A DNA stretch of 64,000 nucleotides from NCBI GenBank assembly GCA_017622845.1, contig JAGAQJ010000031.1, positions 62,001 to 126,000 on the forward strand, written 5' to 3'. The position numbers and the translations under genes were made by a program. This stretch comes from Lachnospiraceae bacterium (lineage in GTDB: Bacteria; Bacillota; Clostridia; Lachnospirales; Lachnospiraceae). The notes below the pieces were generated by a model. The model saw only the letters and a list, made by a program, of their open reading frames with translations. It was not told the DNA's origin and did no database searches. Within the stretch, counting starts at the first letter, position 1, and each line of letters begins with the position of its first letter. Of the stretch, positions 9,702 through 19,069 are shown one piece after another.

Positions 9702-11006
9702 ATGAAAATACCAAATGAAATAAACACAGCAACCCCAAATATATATCAGGAGCTTGGCATATCAGATGAGGTATATTGTTTCAGCAAGGAAATTTTAGAC
9801 AATCTCAGACCGCGTTTCGATGAAATTGACCGGAATACAGAATATAATCAGTTGAAGGTAATCAAGGCAATGCAGGATAACAGGGTAAGTGAAGCATGTC
9901 TTTTGGGTACTACGGGATATGGCTACAATGACCTTGGCAGAGAGACGCTTGAGGCAGTATATGCATCGATTTTTCACACGGAGGACGCATTGGTAAGACC
10001 TCAGATTACTTGCGGAACACATGCACTTGCGCTCGCGCTTATGAGCAACCTCCGTCCCGGAGATGAGCTGCTGTCGCCCGTCGGAAAGCCATATGATACC
10101 TTAGAGGAGGTTATCGGCATCAGACCATCAAAGGGCTCGCTTGCCGAATACGGCATTTCCTATCGGCAGGTAGATTTGCTTGAGGACGGAAGCTTTGATT
10201 ATGAAAATATCAAAAAATCAGTCAATGAGAAAACAAAGCTCGTCACAATCCAGCGCTCAAAGGGTTATCAGACAAGACCCACGCTTTCTGTAAAAAGAAT
10301 CGGGGAGCTGATAGCATTTATTAAAGAGATAAAGCCTGATGTCATATGCATGGTTGATAACTGCTATGGTGAGTTTGTGGAACGGCTTGAGCCTACGGAT
10401 GTCGGAGCGGACATGGTTGTCGGTTCTCTTATCAAAAACCCGGGAGGGGGACTTGCGCCGATTGGCGGATATATTGCCGGAAAAAAAGAATGTGTGGAGA
10501 ATGCGGCATACCGGCTTACTTCTCCCGGACTGGGAAAAGAGGTTGGTGCTTCTCTCGGCATTTTAAGGGATTTTTACCATGGTCTTTTCCTTGCGCCTAC
10601 AGTGACAGCGAGTGCATTGAAAGGGGCGATTTTTGCTGCAAATATATATGAAAAGCTTGGCTTTAGGGTTGTTCCGAATAGTCTCGAATCAAGACATGAT
10701 ATTATACAGGCTGTTGAATTTGGAACTGCCGAGGGTGTGATTGCCTTCTGCAAGGGAATACAGGCCGCAGCGCCGGTTGACAGCTTTGTCACTCCCGAGC
10801 CTTGGGATATGCCCGGATATGACAGTCAGGTCATTATGGCAGCAGGTGCGTTTGTGTCAGGCTCCTCTATTGAACTGAGTGCCGATGGTCCCATCAAGCC
10901 TCCCTATGCCGTATATTTTCAGGGCGGACTGACCTTCGAGCATGCATGCTTTGGCATTATGAAAACGCTCCAAAGCGTGATAGATGCAGGAATTGTGTCC
11001 ATCTGA
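9702..11006 (+). CDS. PLP-dependent methionine gamma-lyase family protein (YnbB-like, 'aluminum resistance' family)
   Basis: Fold-type I PLP enzyme of the family Firmicutes annotators call YnbB or aluminum-resistance protein. The true reaction is not settled. The 434-aa sequence has a GTHALAL segment near residue 106, the PLP-phosphate region and the lysine motif GSLIKNPGGG (about residues 243-252), followed by GGYIAG. AAGGA precedes the start by about 10 bp. It sits directly behind miaA (22-bp gap), as it does in many Gram-positives, so it probably belongs to the mutSL-miaA transcript. The next 145 bp (11007-11151) contain A- and T-rich sequence without a feature I can support. Confidence 0.88.
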   Translation: MKIPNEINTATPNIYQELGISDEVYCFSKEILDNLRPRFDEIDRNTEYNQLKVIKAMQDNRVSEACLLGTTGYGYNDLGRETLEAVYASIFHTEDALVRPQITCGTHALALALMSNLRPGDELLSPVGKPYDTLEEVIGIRPSKGSLAEYGISYRQVDLLEDGSFDYENIKKSVNEKTKLVTIQRSKGYQTRPTLSVKRIGELIAFIKEIKPDVICMVDNCYGEFVERLEPTDVGADMVVGSLIKNPGGGLAPIGGYIAGKKECVENAAYRLTSPGLGKEVGASLGILRDFYHGLFLAPTVTASALKGAIFAANIYEKLGFRVVPNSLESRHDIIQAVEFGTAEGVIAFCKGIQAAAPVDSFVTPEPWDMPGYDSQVIMAAGAFVSGSSIELSADGPIKPPYAVYFQGGLTFEHACFGIMKTLQSVIDAGIVSI

Positions 11007-11151
11007 CCAATGTCAGCGAAACGACGCAATCTTGATGAAATAAAAAACATGTCGAAAAAAAACTAATCTTTTTTGTGTACAGACGCAGTTTGGTGTGGTA
11101 ATATAACTATTGGATTACGCTTAAAACAGAGAGCAGGGCGTACAATAATTC

Positions 11152-11841
11152 ATGAGTCTTTTTAAAGAAATATATGCAAAAGATGAGCTGCCTTATGACA
11201 AATTTATGAGGCTTGGACCGGAATATCTTTCGGATGCCGAGCTTCTTGCTATTATGCTTAGAACCGGTACAAAGGACAAGACGCCGATTGAGCTTGGCAG
11301 GGACATACTAAAGCTGGCAGGCAACAAGTGGGGACTGTTGGGACTCTATCATTTTGGCATCAAGGATTTAATGCAGATACCGGGAATCGGAGAAGTGAAG
11401 GCAGTTCAACTGCTATGCATTGCAGAGATTGCAAAAAGAACATCAAATATGCAGGCAAGACCGGATTTGACCTTTGATAAACCGGAGACAGTAGCAGCCT
11501 ACTATATGGAGCGTATGCGTCACAGAGATACCGAGCAGCTTATGCTGGTGCTTCTTGATGCCAAGCGGCATATTGTGAGTGAATCTGTTTTGTCAACAGG
11601 CACCTCTAACGCAACATTGATATCCCCAAGGGATATCTGCATTAAAGCCATACGCAATGAGGCATCTTACATTGTGCTCCTGCATAATCACCCAAGCGGT
11701 GACCCGACCCCGAGCAGACAGGATGTGCTGGTGACTCAGAAGATAAAGGAAGTATCCGATTTAGTTGAAATTCCATTGCTGGACCATATCATCATTGGAG
11801 ATAACAGATATACCAGTTTTATTCAAAAAGGACTTTTATAA
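11152..11841 (+). CDS. radC: RadC family JAB/MPN-domain protein
   Basis: The 229-aa protein has an N-terminal helix-hairpin-helix-like UPF0758 region (LMQIPGIGEVKA, about residues 82-93) and a C-terminal JAMM metalloprotease fold with LLHNHPSGDPTPSRQD (about residues 179-194). Despite the name, the family's role in repair is doubtful and no reaction is established. It lies 19 bp upstream of mreB, the position it has in Bacillus and many Clostridia, so co-transcription with the rod-shape genes is likely. Confidence 0.93.
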   Translation: MSLFKEIYAKDELPYDKFMRLGPEYLSDAELLAIMLRTGTKDKTPIELGRDILKLAGNKWGLLGLYHFGIKDLMQIPGIGEVKAVQLLCIAEIAKRTSNMQARPDLTFDKPETVAAYYMERMRHRDTEQLMLVLLDAKRHIVSESVLSTGTSNATLISPRDICIKAIRNEASYIVLLHNHPSGDPTPSRQDVLVTQKIKEVSDLVEIPLLDHIIIGDNRYTSFIQKGLL

Positions 11842-11860
11842 GAAACAGAAAGGAGTTGTT

Positions 11861-12871
11861 ATGTTGGCTAACAACGCATTTGGTATCGATTTAGGTACAA
11901 GGACAATCAAAATTTACAATGCTCACAGCGATAATGTTATTGTTGAAAAAAATATGATCGCCATTGAGGACAAGAAAAATTTATTTGCATACGGTGATTC
12001 TGCATTTGACATGTTTGAGAAGGCACCATCTAATATTGAAATTTCCTATCCGCTGTGCAACGGAGTGATTGCGGATATTAAAAATATGCAGATGCTCCTG
12101 AAAAATTTTATACTTGACTGCAACAAAGGAGCTGTAAAGCCGGCTGAATTTTATATTGCAGTGCCTTCCGATATCACTGCTGTAGAGAAGCGGGCATTTT
12201 CCGACCTTGTAAAGGACGCGAACATAAAGGCTAAGAAAATCATGAGAGTTGAGAAGGCTGTCGCAGACGGTCTTGGACTTGATATCGATGTTAAGAATGC
12301 GCAGGGTATTCTGGTAGTCAATGTCGGCTTCCATACGACGGAAATATCCATTCTTTCTCTTGGCGGCATTGTGCTCAGCCGCTTAATTAAGGTTGGCGGT
12401 CAGAAGTTTGATGAATCCATCAAAAATGCGATTCGTAAAGAATTCAGCCTGATTGTCGGCAGCAAAACCGCTGAAAATGTAAAGATTGACCTGCGCGAGC
12501 TTGAGCAGGAGGGAAAAGGAGCTGTCGTATACGGAAGAGATATCGTTACCGGACTTCCAATGGAAAAGGAAATTCCAACGAATCTTGTCAGCGAATGCAT
12601 GCTTGAAAACTTTAACGTAATCATTGACAATATAAGAGTCATTCTTGAGAGAACTCCGCCTGAGCTTTCTGCCGATATTTTCAGACGAGGCATCTATCTG
12701 ACAGGAGGCGCGTCTCAGGTAGCCCATCTTGCAGAGCTGATTGCAAAGGGAACAGGGCTTAAGGTAAATATCAGTGAGAACCCTGTATCGGGTGTTGCAC
12801 TTGGTCTTGCTAAGATTATAAAGGACGATAACTATAAATCAGTTGCTTATTTAGAAGGAATGGGGCGCTAG
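11861..12871 (+). CDS. mreB: Divergent rod shape-determining protein MreB
   Basis: Bacterial actin that organises elongation-phase wall synthesis with MreC, MreD, RodA and PBP2. Phosphate-1 loop GIDLGTRTIKIYN is at residues 7-19. The phosphate-2 loop, usually D-I-G-G-G-T, reads NVGFHT (154-159). The usual EEP-x-A block near 130 reads RVEKAVADG. Later blocks (LSLGGIV, RTPPELSADI, LTGGAS) are conserved. The start is the ATG at 11861 behind AAGGAG; the frame stays open further upstream into radC but without family similarity. 336 aa. Its place at the head of mreCD-pbp2 makes an MreB role very likely, but ATP hydrolysis may differ from the norm. Confidence 0.93.
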   Translation: MLANNAFGIDLGTRTIKIYNAHSDNVIVEKNMIAIEDKKNLFAYGDSAFDMFEKAPSNIEISYPLCNGVIADIKNMQMLLKNFILDCNKGAVKPAEFYIAVPSDITAVEKRAFSDLVKDANIKAKKIMRVEKAVADGLGLDIDVKNAQGILVVNVGFHTTEISILSLGGIVLSRLIKVGGQKFDESIKNAIRKEFSLIVGSKTAENVKIDLRELEQEGKGAVVYGRDIVTGLPMEKEIPTNLVSECMLENFNVIIDNIRVILERTPPELSADIFRRGIYLTGGASQVAHLAELIAKGTGLKVNISENPVSGVALGLAKIIKDDNYKSVAYLEGMGR

Positions 12872-12876
12872 TATTC

Positions 12877-13746
12877 ATGAGTCCGGTGGTAAAGAGAAAA
12901 AAGGACAAATTCTCAATTCCAAGTAAATATCTGCTGTTGATTTTGACCTGCATCTGTGTAGCGCTTATGGCAGTGACCTTTTTTACGGATTATTCCGCAT
13001 CACCTTTCAATAAACTGGTCGGTTATGTCGTGGTTCCGTTTCAGAACGGAGTCAGCCGCATTGGTACCTGGATATCCGTAAGAATGGACGAACTGGGAGA
13101 GCTAAGAATCGTACTTCAGGAAAATCAGGAGTTGAAAAAGCAAATTGATGAGCTGACCGTTCAGAACACACAGCTTCAGCAGGACAAATATGAACTGAAC
13201 AATCTCCGTGAGCTGTATAAGCTCGATCAGCAGTACAGCGGTTACGAGAAAGTTGGAGCCAGAATTATTGCCAGAGACAGCGGCAATTGGTTTCATGCTT
13301 TTACTATTGATAAGGGGACTGATGATGGTCTTGCCATTGATATGAATGTAATTGCCGGAGGAGGTCTTGTTGGAAGAATCGTAGATATCGGCTCTAACTG
13401 GGCGAAAGTCAATGCTGTGATTAACGATGATTCAAATGTCAGCGGTATGGTGCTTGCAAGCTCTGATACGCTGATGGTGACCGGTTCGCTTCAATTGATG
13501 GAGGAAGGCGTTATCGGCTTTGAGCAGCTTATTGATTCGCAAAATAAAGTCGAAGTCGGTGACAAGGTAGTTACCTCCAACATCAGTGACAAATATCTTC
13601 CAAGTATTTTAGTAGGGTATATCAGTGAAATTAATCAGGATTCCAACAACATCACCAAATCCGGGAAAATTACGCCGGCAGTTGATTTTGAGCATCTTGA
13701 GGAGGTGCTTGTTATACTTGAAACCAAGCAGCAGATAGAGGATTAA
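12877..13746 (+). CDS. mreC: Rod shape-determining protein MreC
   Basis: Links the cytoplasmic MreB filament to periplasmic synthases. One transmembrane helix at about residues 16-34, a coiled coil from about 68 to 112 (register of L, I and Q repeats), then the beta-rich MreC core with IARDSGNWFHAFTIDKG and a GVGLVG-like GGGLVGRIVDIG at about 163-174. 289 aa. It starts 5 bp after mreB. Confidence 0.95.
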   Translation: MSPVVKRKKDKFSIPSKYLLLILTCICVALMAVTFFTDYSASPFNKLVGYVVVPFQNGVSRIGTWISVRMDELGELRIVLQENQELKKQIDELTVQNTQLQQDKYELNNLRELYKLDQQYSGYEKVGARIIARDSGNWFHAFTIDKGTDDGLAIDMNVIAGGGLVGRIVDIGSNWAKVNAVINDDSNVSGMVLASSDTLMVTGSLQLMEEGVIGFEQLIDSQNKVEVGDKVVTSNISDKYLPSILVGYISEINQDSNNITKSGKITPAVDFEHLEEVLVILETKQQIED

Positions 13747-13753
13747 CAGGTTC

Positions 13754-14269
13754 ATGAAGAGAAATATCATATTATTTTTTGTAATATTGATTGGATTTGT
13801 CCTGCAGACAACGCTTTTTCAAACGTTGAATTTTGGCGGCATATCACCCAACATACTGATTATCATTACAGCATCCTACGGATTTATGTATGATAAGAAA
13901 TGCGGAATGGTGGTTGGCTTTCTATGCGGACTGCTGATGGATATTTTTTATGGAAATGTCCTTGGCTTTTATGCATTAATTTATCTGTACATAGGAGCTG
14001 CAAACGGTGCATTTCACAGCATCTTTTATCAGGATGACATCAAACTTCCGTTAGTGCTTATTTTGGCAAGTGATTTTATCTATTCCTTTACATGCTATGT
14101 GCTATTGTATCTTTTGAGAGGAAGATTTGACATTCTCTTTTACCTGAAAACTATTATTTTACCTGAAATCGTTTATACTATTTTCGTTACGATATTTTTA
14201 TACCCATGTATTTTGCTGCTGAATAGGACAATAGATGATACCGAAAGAGGTGACCATAAGGTTGTTTAG
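13754..14269 (+). CDS. mreD: Rod shape-determining membrane protein MreD
   Basis: Small integral membrane partner of MreC. 171 aa with about five hydrophobic helices, opening with the typical LQTTLF segment after the first helix and containing GFLCGLLMDIFYG (about residues 55-67), the best-conserved block of the family. It begins 7 bp after mreC. Its 3' end overlaps the next gene by 35 bp. Confidence 0.94.
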   Translation: MKRNIILFFVILIGFVLQTTLFQTLNFGGISPNILIIITASYGFMYDKKCGMVVGFLCGLLMDIFYGNVLGFYALIYLYIGAANGAFHSIFYQDDIKLPLVLILASDFIYSFTCYVLLYLLRGRFDILFYLKTIILPEIVYTIFVTIFLYPCILLLNRTIDDTERGDHKVV

Positions 14270-17129
14270 AAAGCTTAGAGAGGGACTGTTCAATCTGATA
14301 ACCTCCAGATTACTGCTGTTGTTTGTCATTTTTGTGGGAATGGCAGTCATTTTGATATACAGATTATTTGATTTGCAGATTGTAAACGGAGAATCCTATC
14401 TGAATAACTTCCGTCTGATGATACAAAAGGAAAAAGTAATAGAGGGAACCCGTGGGAAAATATATGACAGAAACGGAAATCTTCTGGCATATAATGAGCT
14501 GGCATACTCGGTGACGATAGAAGACGTATATGAGTCCGGTTCTTCCAAAAATGAACAGCTCAACACAACATTGTACAGGCTGATTCATATGATAGAGGAT
14601 AATGGAGACAATATTATCAGTGATTTCAATATTATCTTGAATGAAAATAATGATTATGAATTTACCGTAGAGGGAACAAGGCTTTTGCGGTTTAAGGCAG
14701 ATATCTACGGGCGCCTTACGATAGATAAGCTGTATTATTCAGAAGAAAACGCCTCGGCGCAGGAGATTATTGATTATCTTGTCAATAAATTCAAGATTGG
14801 AACATATTACACCTCAGAAAGCGGAAAAAGAGAGTTCAGCCCCGGAGAAGGATATACGAAAAAAGAAATCCTTCAGCTGGCAGCCCTCCGATATCAGATG
14901 AACTTATACAGCTATCAAAAATATATTCCGACTACTGTTGCCACGGATGTATCGCTGGAGACGGTTGCCGTTATTATGGAAAATGCTTCAGAGCTTGAGG
15001 GTGTCGCCATAGAGGAAGATACCATTAGAAAGTATAATTATCCGTATTATTTTTCTCATATTCTTGGCTATACAGGCAGGATTGATTCTGAGGAGCTGAT
15101 TACGCTGTCTGAGAAAAATGACAGCTATACTATGAATGATACGGTCGGCAAGGGCGGCATTGAGCAGGTAATGGAGCTGGAGCTTCAGGGCGTGAAAGGC
15201 TCGGAAACGATTTATGTAGATAATCTCGGAAAGGTTATCGAAACAACAGATGTCGTGGAATCCCAAGCCGGTAAAGATGTCTATTTGACCCTGGATAAAG
15301 ATCTGCAGGTAGCGATTTACAATATATTGGAACAGAAAATTGCGGGAATTCTGGTGTCAAAAATCAAAAATATTTACAATTATGACCCCTTAACAGCTTC
15401 TTCGCGCCAAAATATTATTGTTCCGATTGATGATGTATATTTTGCACTTTTTAATAATAATGTCATTGATATCAGTCATTTTACGGATGATAATGCTTAT
15501 GATACGGAGAAGGAAGTCTACCAGATTTTTCTTGACAAACAGGCAAATGTTCTCACTACTCTGGAAGAGGAGCTTTCTGCTGCAAAGACACCTTACAATG
15601 AACTTACGAAAGAATATAAAAATTATGAAAGTTATATCGTTACAATGCTTATGGATAAGGGAGTGCTTGTAAGTTCTGCTATCGACAGGGAAGACCCGAC
15701 TTATATTGCATGGACTACAGACGAGGTCATCAGTCTGAATGAGTATCTGACTTATGCCATATCCCAAAACTGGATTGACATTACCAAACTTTCCGTTGAA
15801 TCACAGTATTCTGATTCATCAGAAGTGCTTAACAGCGTAATTGCTTATATCCTTGACAATTTAAAGGATAATACGAGATTTGCCAAAAAGATGTACAAGT
15901 TTATGATCAGTGATCAGACTATCACAGGCAGGCAGGTCTGCATGCTCTTGTGGGAACAGGATTTGATTAGTGTTGAGGAAAGCAAGGTTACATCTCTGAA
16001 AAACGGAGGTATCAGTGCGTACAGTTTTATGCTTGAGATGATACAGAATCTTCAAATTACGCCGGCACAGCTTGCACTTGATCCCTGCTCAGGTTCCTGT
16101 GTTGTGACAGATGTTAATACCGGTGAGGTGCTTGCATTGGTTTCCTATCCGGGCTATGATATTAATAAACTCGCAAACGGAGTTGACGCAGAGTATTTTG
16201 CGAAGCTGCAGGCGGATTTGTCAGTGCCTCAATGGAGTGCAGCGACACAGCAGGAGACAGCTCCCGGCTCTACCTTTAAAATGGTATCAGCAGTTGCCGC
16301 CATGGAGGAGGGCGTTGTTTCCTCCTTGAATGAAACAATTACATGTACAGGCGTATTTGATAAGCTTGCGCCGACGATTCACAGATGCTGGATTGCCCCC
16401 GGTGCGCATGGCGCAATGAATCTGTCAAATGCCATTGCAAATTCCTGCAATATGTATTTTTATGAAGTAGGTTACCGACTCGGACAGGACAGTAATGGAT
16501 ATAACAGTGCGTATGGTCTTTCAAGGCTGGAAAAATATGCAGATATGTTTGGACTTACCGAGAAGTCGGGGATAGAGATTGCTGAGTCCGAACCGAAATT
16601 TTCTGATGAAACGATTGTTCCGACGGCAATCGGTCAGGGCTCCAATAACTATACGACGGTCGGACTTGCCCGGTATCTCACGGCAGTTGCAAACAGCGGA
16701 ACAGTATATAATTTAAGCATTTTGGACAAGCTGACGGATTCCCAGGGCACACTGATTGAAGACTACACTCCTGAAGTCAGGAATACCATTGAGATTGATG
16801 ACAGCATATGGCGTGCGATTCACGCCGGCATGAGAAACGTGGTTGAAAAGAAAGCATATTATAATGATTTAGCGGTTAATGTTGCCGGAAAGACAGGTAC
16901 GGCGCAGGAGGGAAGAAACCGCACCAACCATGCGCTTTTTCTTAGTTATGCACCCTATGAGAACCCTGAGATAGCTGTTACGGTTCGTATCGCATACGGC
17001 TACAGCTCGGATTACGCGGCACAGACTGCAAGGGATGTATATAAATATTACTATGGTTTAGCGGAAGAAGAAGAACTTCTTACCGGTACAGCGGAGCTTC
17101 CTGAATCAGTAAGCGGCGCTGGCGATTAA
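14235..17129 (+). CDS. Penicillin-binding protein 2 (class B transpeptidase), with large internal insertion
   Basis: Cross-links elongation peptidoglycan together with RodA. One membrane anchor at about residues 24-45, a dimerisation/pedestal domain (GTRGKIYDRNGNLLA), then the transpeptidase with STFK (nucleophile S679), SCN (737-739) and KTGT (886-889). At 964 aa it is far longer than typical PBP2s. The extra length is mostly a segment of about 240 residues (about 370-610) between the LTLDKDLQ strand and the CVVTDVNTGEVLA strand. The start could instead be the TTG at 14262, which has AGAGGTG upstream; the ATG at 14235 has AGGA at 6 bp. Confidence 0.93.
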   Translation: MIPKEVTIRLFRKLREGLFNLITSRLLLLFVIFVGMAVILIYRLFDLQIVNGESYLNNFRLMIQKEKVIEGTRGKIYDRNGNLLAYNELAYSVTIEDVYESGSSKNEQLNTTLYRLIHMIEDNGDNIISDFNIILNENNDYEFTVEGTRLLRFKADIYGRLTIDKLYYSEENASAQEIIDYLVNKFKIGTYYTSESGKREFSPGEGYTKKEILQLAALRYQMNLYSYQKYIPTTVATDVSLETVAVIMENASELEGVAIEEDTIRKYNYPYYFSHILGYTGRIDSEELITLSEKNDSYTMNDTVGKGGIEQVMELELQGVKGSETIYVDNLGKVIETTDVVESQAGKDVYLTLDKDLQVAIYNILEQKIAGILVSKIKNIYNYDPLTASSRQNIIVPIDDVYFALFNNNVIDISHFTDDNAYDTEKEVYQIFLDKQANVLTTLEEELSAAKTPYNELTKEYKNYESYIVTMLMDKGVLVSSAIDREDPTYIAWTTDEVISLNEYLTYAISQNWIDITKLSVESQYSDSSEVLNSVIAYILDNLKDNTRFAKKMYKFMISDQTITGRQVCMLLWEQDLISVEESKVTSLKNGGISAYSFMLEMIQNLQITPAQLALDPCSGSCVVTDVNTGEVLALVSYPGYDINKLANGVDAEYFAKLQADLSVPQWSAATQQETAPGSTFKMVSAVAAMEEGVVSSLNETITCTGVFDKLAPTIHRCWIAPGAHGAMNLSNAIANSCNMYFYEVGYRLGQDSNGYNSAYGLSRLEKYADMFGLTEKSGIEIAESEPKFSDETIVPTAIGQGSNNYTTVGLARYLTAVANSGTVYNLSILDKLTDSQGTLIEDYTPEVRNTIEIDDSIWRAIHAGMRNVVEKKAYYNDLAVNVAGKTGTAQEGRNRTNHALFLSYAPYENPEIAVTVRIAYGYSSDYAAQTARDVYKYYYGLAEEEELLTGTAELPESVSGAGD

Positions 17130-17158
17130 TGTAATGTGATACACGAAAGGGAGCAAAT

Positions 17159-17836
17159 GTGAAGAATTCAGTTATTTTAAAAAGTTTTTCCGGTGGAATT
17201 TCAGTTATTTTGGATAGCGCAATTTCATTTGATGAACTATTGGAGGATATCGCAGCTAAATTTCGAGAGGCCGACACTTTTTTTAAAAATGCATCTGTGG
17301 CGGTTTCTTTGGAAGGAAGGGAATTAACAGAACAGCAGGAAAGAGAAGTTCTGGGTGCGATTACACAGAATTCGCATTTGAATGTACTATGCCTTATGGG
17401 AAAGGATGAAGAGAAAAGCCTTAAGTTTCTCGGAATACAGGATAACCTGAAATTTCAGAAGGATGAGAATTGCGGACAATTTTACAGAGGTACGCTCAAG
17501 GATGGAGCCAGTATCGAGACAGAGCACAGCATTATTATTCTTGGTGATGTCTGCAAAGGAAGCTGTGTGTATTCAGGAAAAGACATTGTGATTCTTGGCA
17601 CACTGACTGGAGATGCCTACGCAGGGGCAGGAGGCAGCTGTAATCATTTTGTAGCGGCTCTTGATATGAATCCGAACGCCCTCCAGATTGGGGACCTTGT
17701 GTATCATGGCCAAAAACAAAAAACTACCAGATGGGGATTAAAACCCAAGACAGTACCTAAGATTGCATATACCTACAATGGTGAAGTGCAGATAGCGCCT
17801 ATTACAAAAGAATTGCTGGATGATTTTACCCTGTAA
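17159..17836 (+). CDS. minC: Septum site-determining protein MinC
   Basis: Inhibits FtsZ assembly away from midcell, in complex with MinD. 225 aa: the N-terminal FtsZ-antagonist domain (about 1-95) is followed by the C-terminal beta-helix with HSIIILGDVCKGS, GTLTGDAYAGAGG and the MinD-binding surface (about 125-185). The start is a GTG at 17159; AAAGGGAG ends about 5 bp upstream, and the overlapping ATG at 17157 runs straight into TGA. It heads minCDE, 29 bp after pbp2. Confidence 0.93.
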   Translation: MKNSVILKSFSGGISVILDSAISFDELLEDIAAKFREADTFFKNASVAVSLEGRELTEQQEREVLGAITQNSHLNVLCLMGKDEEKSLKFLGIQDNLKFQKDENCGQFYRGTLKDGASIETEHSIIILGDVCKGSCVYSGKDIVILGTLTGDAYAGAGGSCNHFVAALDMNPNALQIGDLVYHGQKQKTTRWGLKPKTVPKIAYTYNGEVQIAPITKELLDDFTL

Positions 17837-17879
17837 TGACAGGGGTCCGGAGGATCATTATTTGTAATGGAGGATTCCT

Positions 17880-18689
17880 ATGAGTGAAGTAATTGTTGTT
17901 ACATCAGGAAAAGGCGGTGTGGGGAAGACCACTACATCTGCAAACGTAGGAACAGGTCTGGCGGAAATGGGTAAAAGTGTTGTTTTGATTGATGCAGATA
18001 TCGGGCTGAGAAATCTGGATGTTGTTATGGGACTCGAAAATCGTATTGTCTATAACCTTGTAGATGTGATTGAGGGCAACTGCCGGTTAAAGCAGGCACT
18101 AATAAAGGACAAAAGACATGCCGGCTTATTTCTTATGCCGGCAGCACAGACAAGGGATAAGAATTGTATCACTCCGGGACAGATGGTAAAGCTGATTGAT
18201 AGTCTCAGGGATCAGTTTGATTACATAATATTAGACTGTCCGGCAGGGATTGAACAAGGCTTTCAAAATGCCATAGCCGGCGCTGACCATGCAATCGTTG
18301 TAACGACGCCTGAGGTTTCGGCAATCAGGGATGCTGACAGAATTATCGGTCTTCTCGAAGCAAATGAGATTAAGAAGGTAGATTTGGTTCTCAACAGACT
18401 GCGTCAGGACCTTGTGCGCCGCGGAGAGATGATGACAGTTGATGATGTCCTTGATATTTTAGGTCTACCGCTTCTGGGAGTGGTTCCCGATGATGAAAAT
18501 GTGGTTATCGCAACCAATCAGGGAGAACCGCTGGTAGGGAAAAGCTCCGATGCGGGACAGGCATTTTTCAACATTTGTAAGCGTCTGGAAGGTAAAGAGG
18601 TTCCATTTAAAGATTTTGGCAAAAGTTCTACTATTTGGTCAAGATTTTCGGGATTATTCAAAAAAAGTCTACAGGAGGAGCGGGCATGA
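17880..18689 (+). CDS. minD: Septum site-determining ATPase MinD
   Basis: Membrane-targeted ParA-type ATPase that recruits MinC and is released by MinE. Deviant Walker A GKGGVGKTT (residues 10-18), IDADIGLRNLDV, Walker B region YIILDCPAG (about 117-125), and a C-terminal amphipathic helix (WSRFSGLFKK) for membrane binding. GGAGG at 17869-17873 fixes the start. Its stop overlaps the minE ATG (ATGA), implying coupled translation. 269 aa. Confidence 0.97.
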   Translation: MSEVIVVTSGKGGVGKTTTSANVGTGLAEMGKSVVLIDADIGLRNLDVVMGLENRIVYNLVDVIEGNCRLKQALIKDKRHAGLFLMPAAQTRDKNCITPGQMVKLIDSLRDQFDYIILDCPAGIEQGFQNAIAGADHAIVVTTPEVSAIRDADRIIGLLEANEIKKVDLVLNRLRQDLVRRGEMMTVDDVLDILGLPLLGVVPDDENVVIATNQGEPLVGKSSDAGQAFFNICKRLEGKEVPFKDFGKSSTIWSRFSGLFKKSLQEERA

Positions 18690-18955
18690 GTATATTTTCT
18701 GTTTTTAAAAGAAAGACATCAAGCCAGATCGCAAAGGACAGGCTTAAAATTTTACTGATATCAGACAGGGTCAATTGTTCTCCTGAAATGATGGAGCTGA
18801 TCAAGAACGATATTGCACAGGTAATATCTAAATATATGAAAATAGATGCTTCCACTATGGAGATACAAATATCCAAGACAGGTTCTCTGGCTGGAAACGG
18901 CAAAAAAATGCCTGTCCTATATGCAAATATACCAATACTTGATTTGAGGAACTAA
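18686..18955 (+). CDS. minE: Cell division topological specificity factor MinE
   Basis: Stimulates MinD ATPase and gives midcell specificity. 89 aa, starting at the ATG that overlaps the minD stop, with AGGAGG at 18673-18678. The N-terminal membrane-targeting and anti-MinCD helix includes AKDRLKILLISDR (about residues 18-30). The C-terminal part forms the dimerising topological domain. The open frame extends 51 bp into minD, but that region has no MinE similarity. Confidence 0.94.
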   Translation: MSIFSVFKRKTSSQIAKDRLKILLISDRVNCSPEMMELIKNDIAQVISKYMKIDASTMEIQISKTGSLAGNGKKMPVLYANIPILDLRN

Positions 18956-18977
18956 TATACTGAAATCTGGTAATTCA

Positions 18978-19013
18978 AATCAGGACTGTTTCACGGAGCG
19001 GGCAGTCCTGATT
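18978..19013. other. Perfect 11-bp stem-loop between minE and rodA
   Basis: AATCAGGACTG (18978-18988) pairs exactly with CAGTCCTGATT (19003-19013) across a 14-nt loop. No T-run follows, so it is not a classical terminator. It could stabilise or process the transcript, or bind a regulator. Confidence 0.55.
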
Positions 19014-19069
19014 GCGAATACTGAATATAGCATAGCATAAAAAAGCATGAAATGACAGAAAGGAAAATC

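Noticed and set aside
11007-11151. Promoter for radC-mreBCD in the 145-bp gap
   Set aside because: A TAATAT at 11099 is present, but the only -35-like hexamers are at wrong spacing (20 bp) or poor; not strong enough to list.
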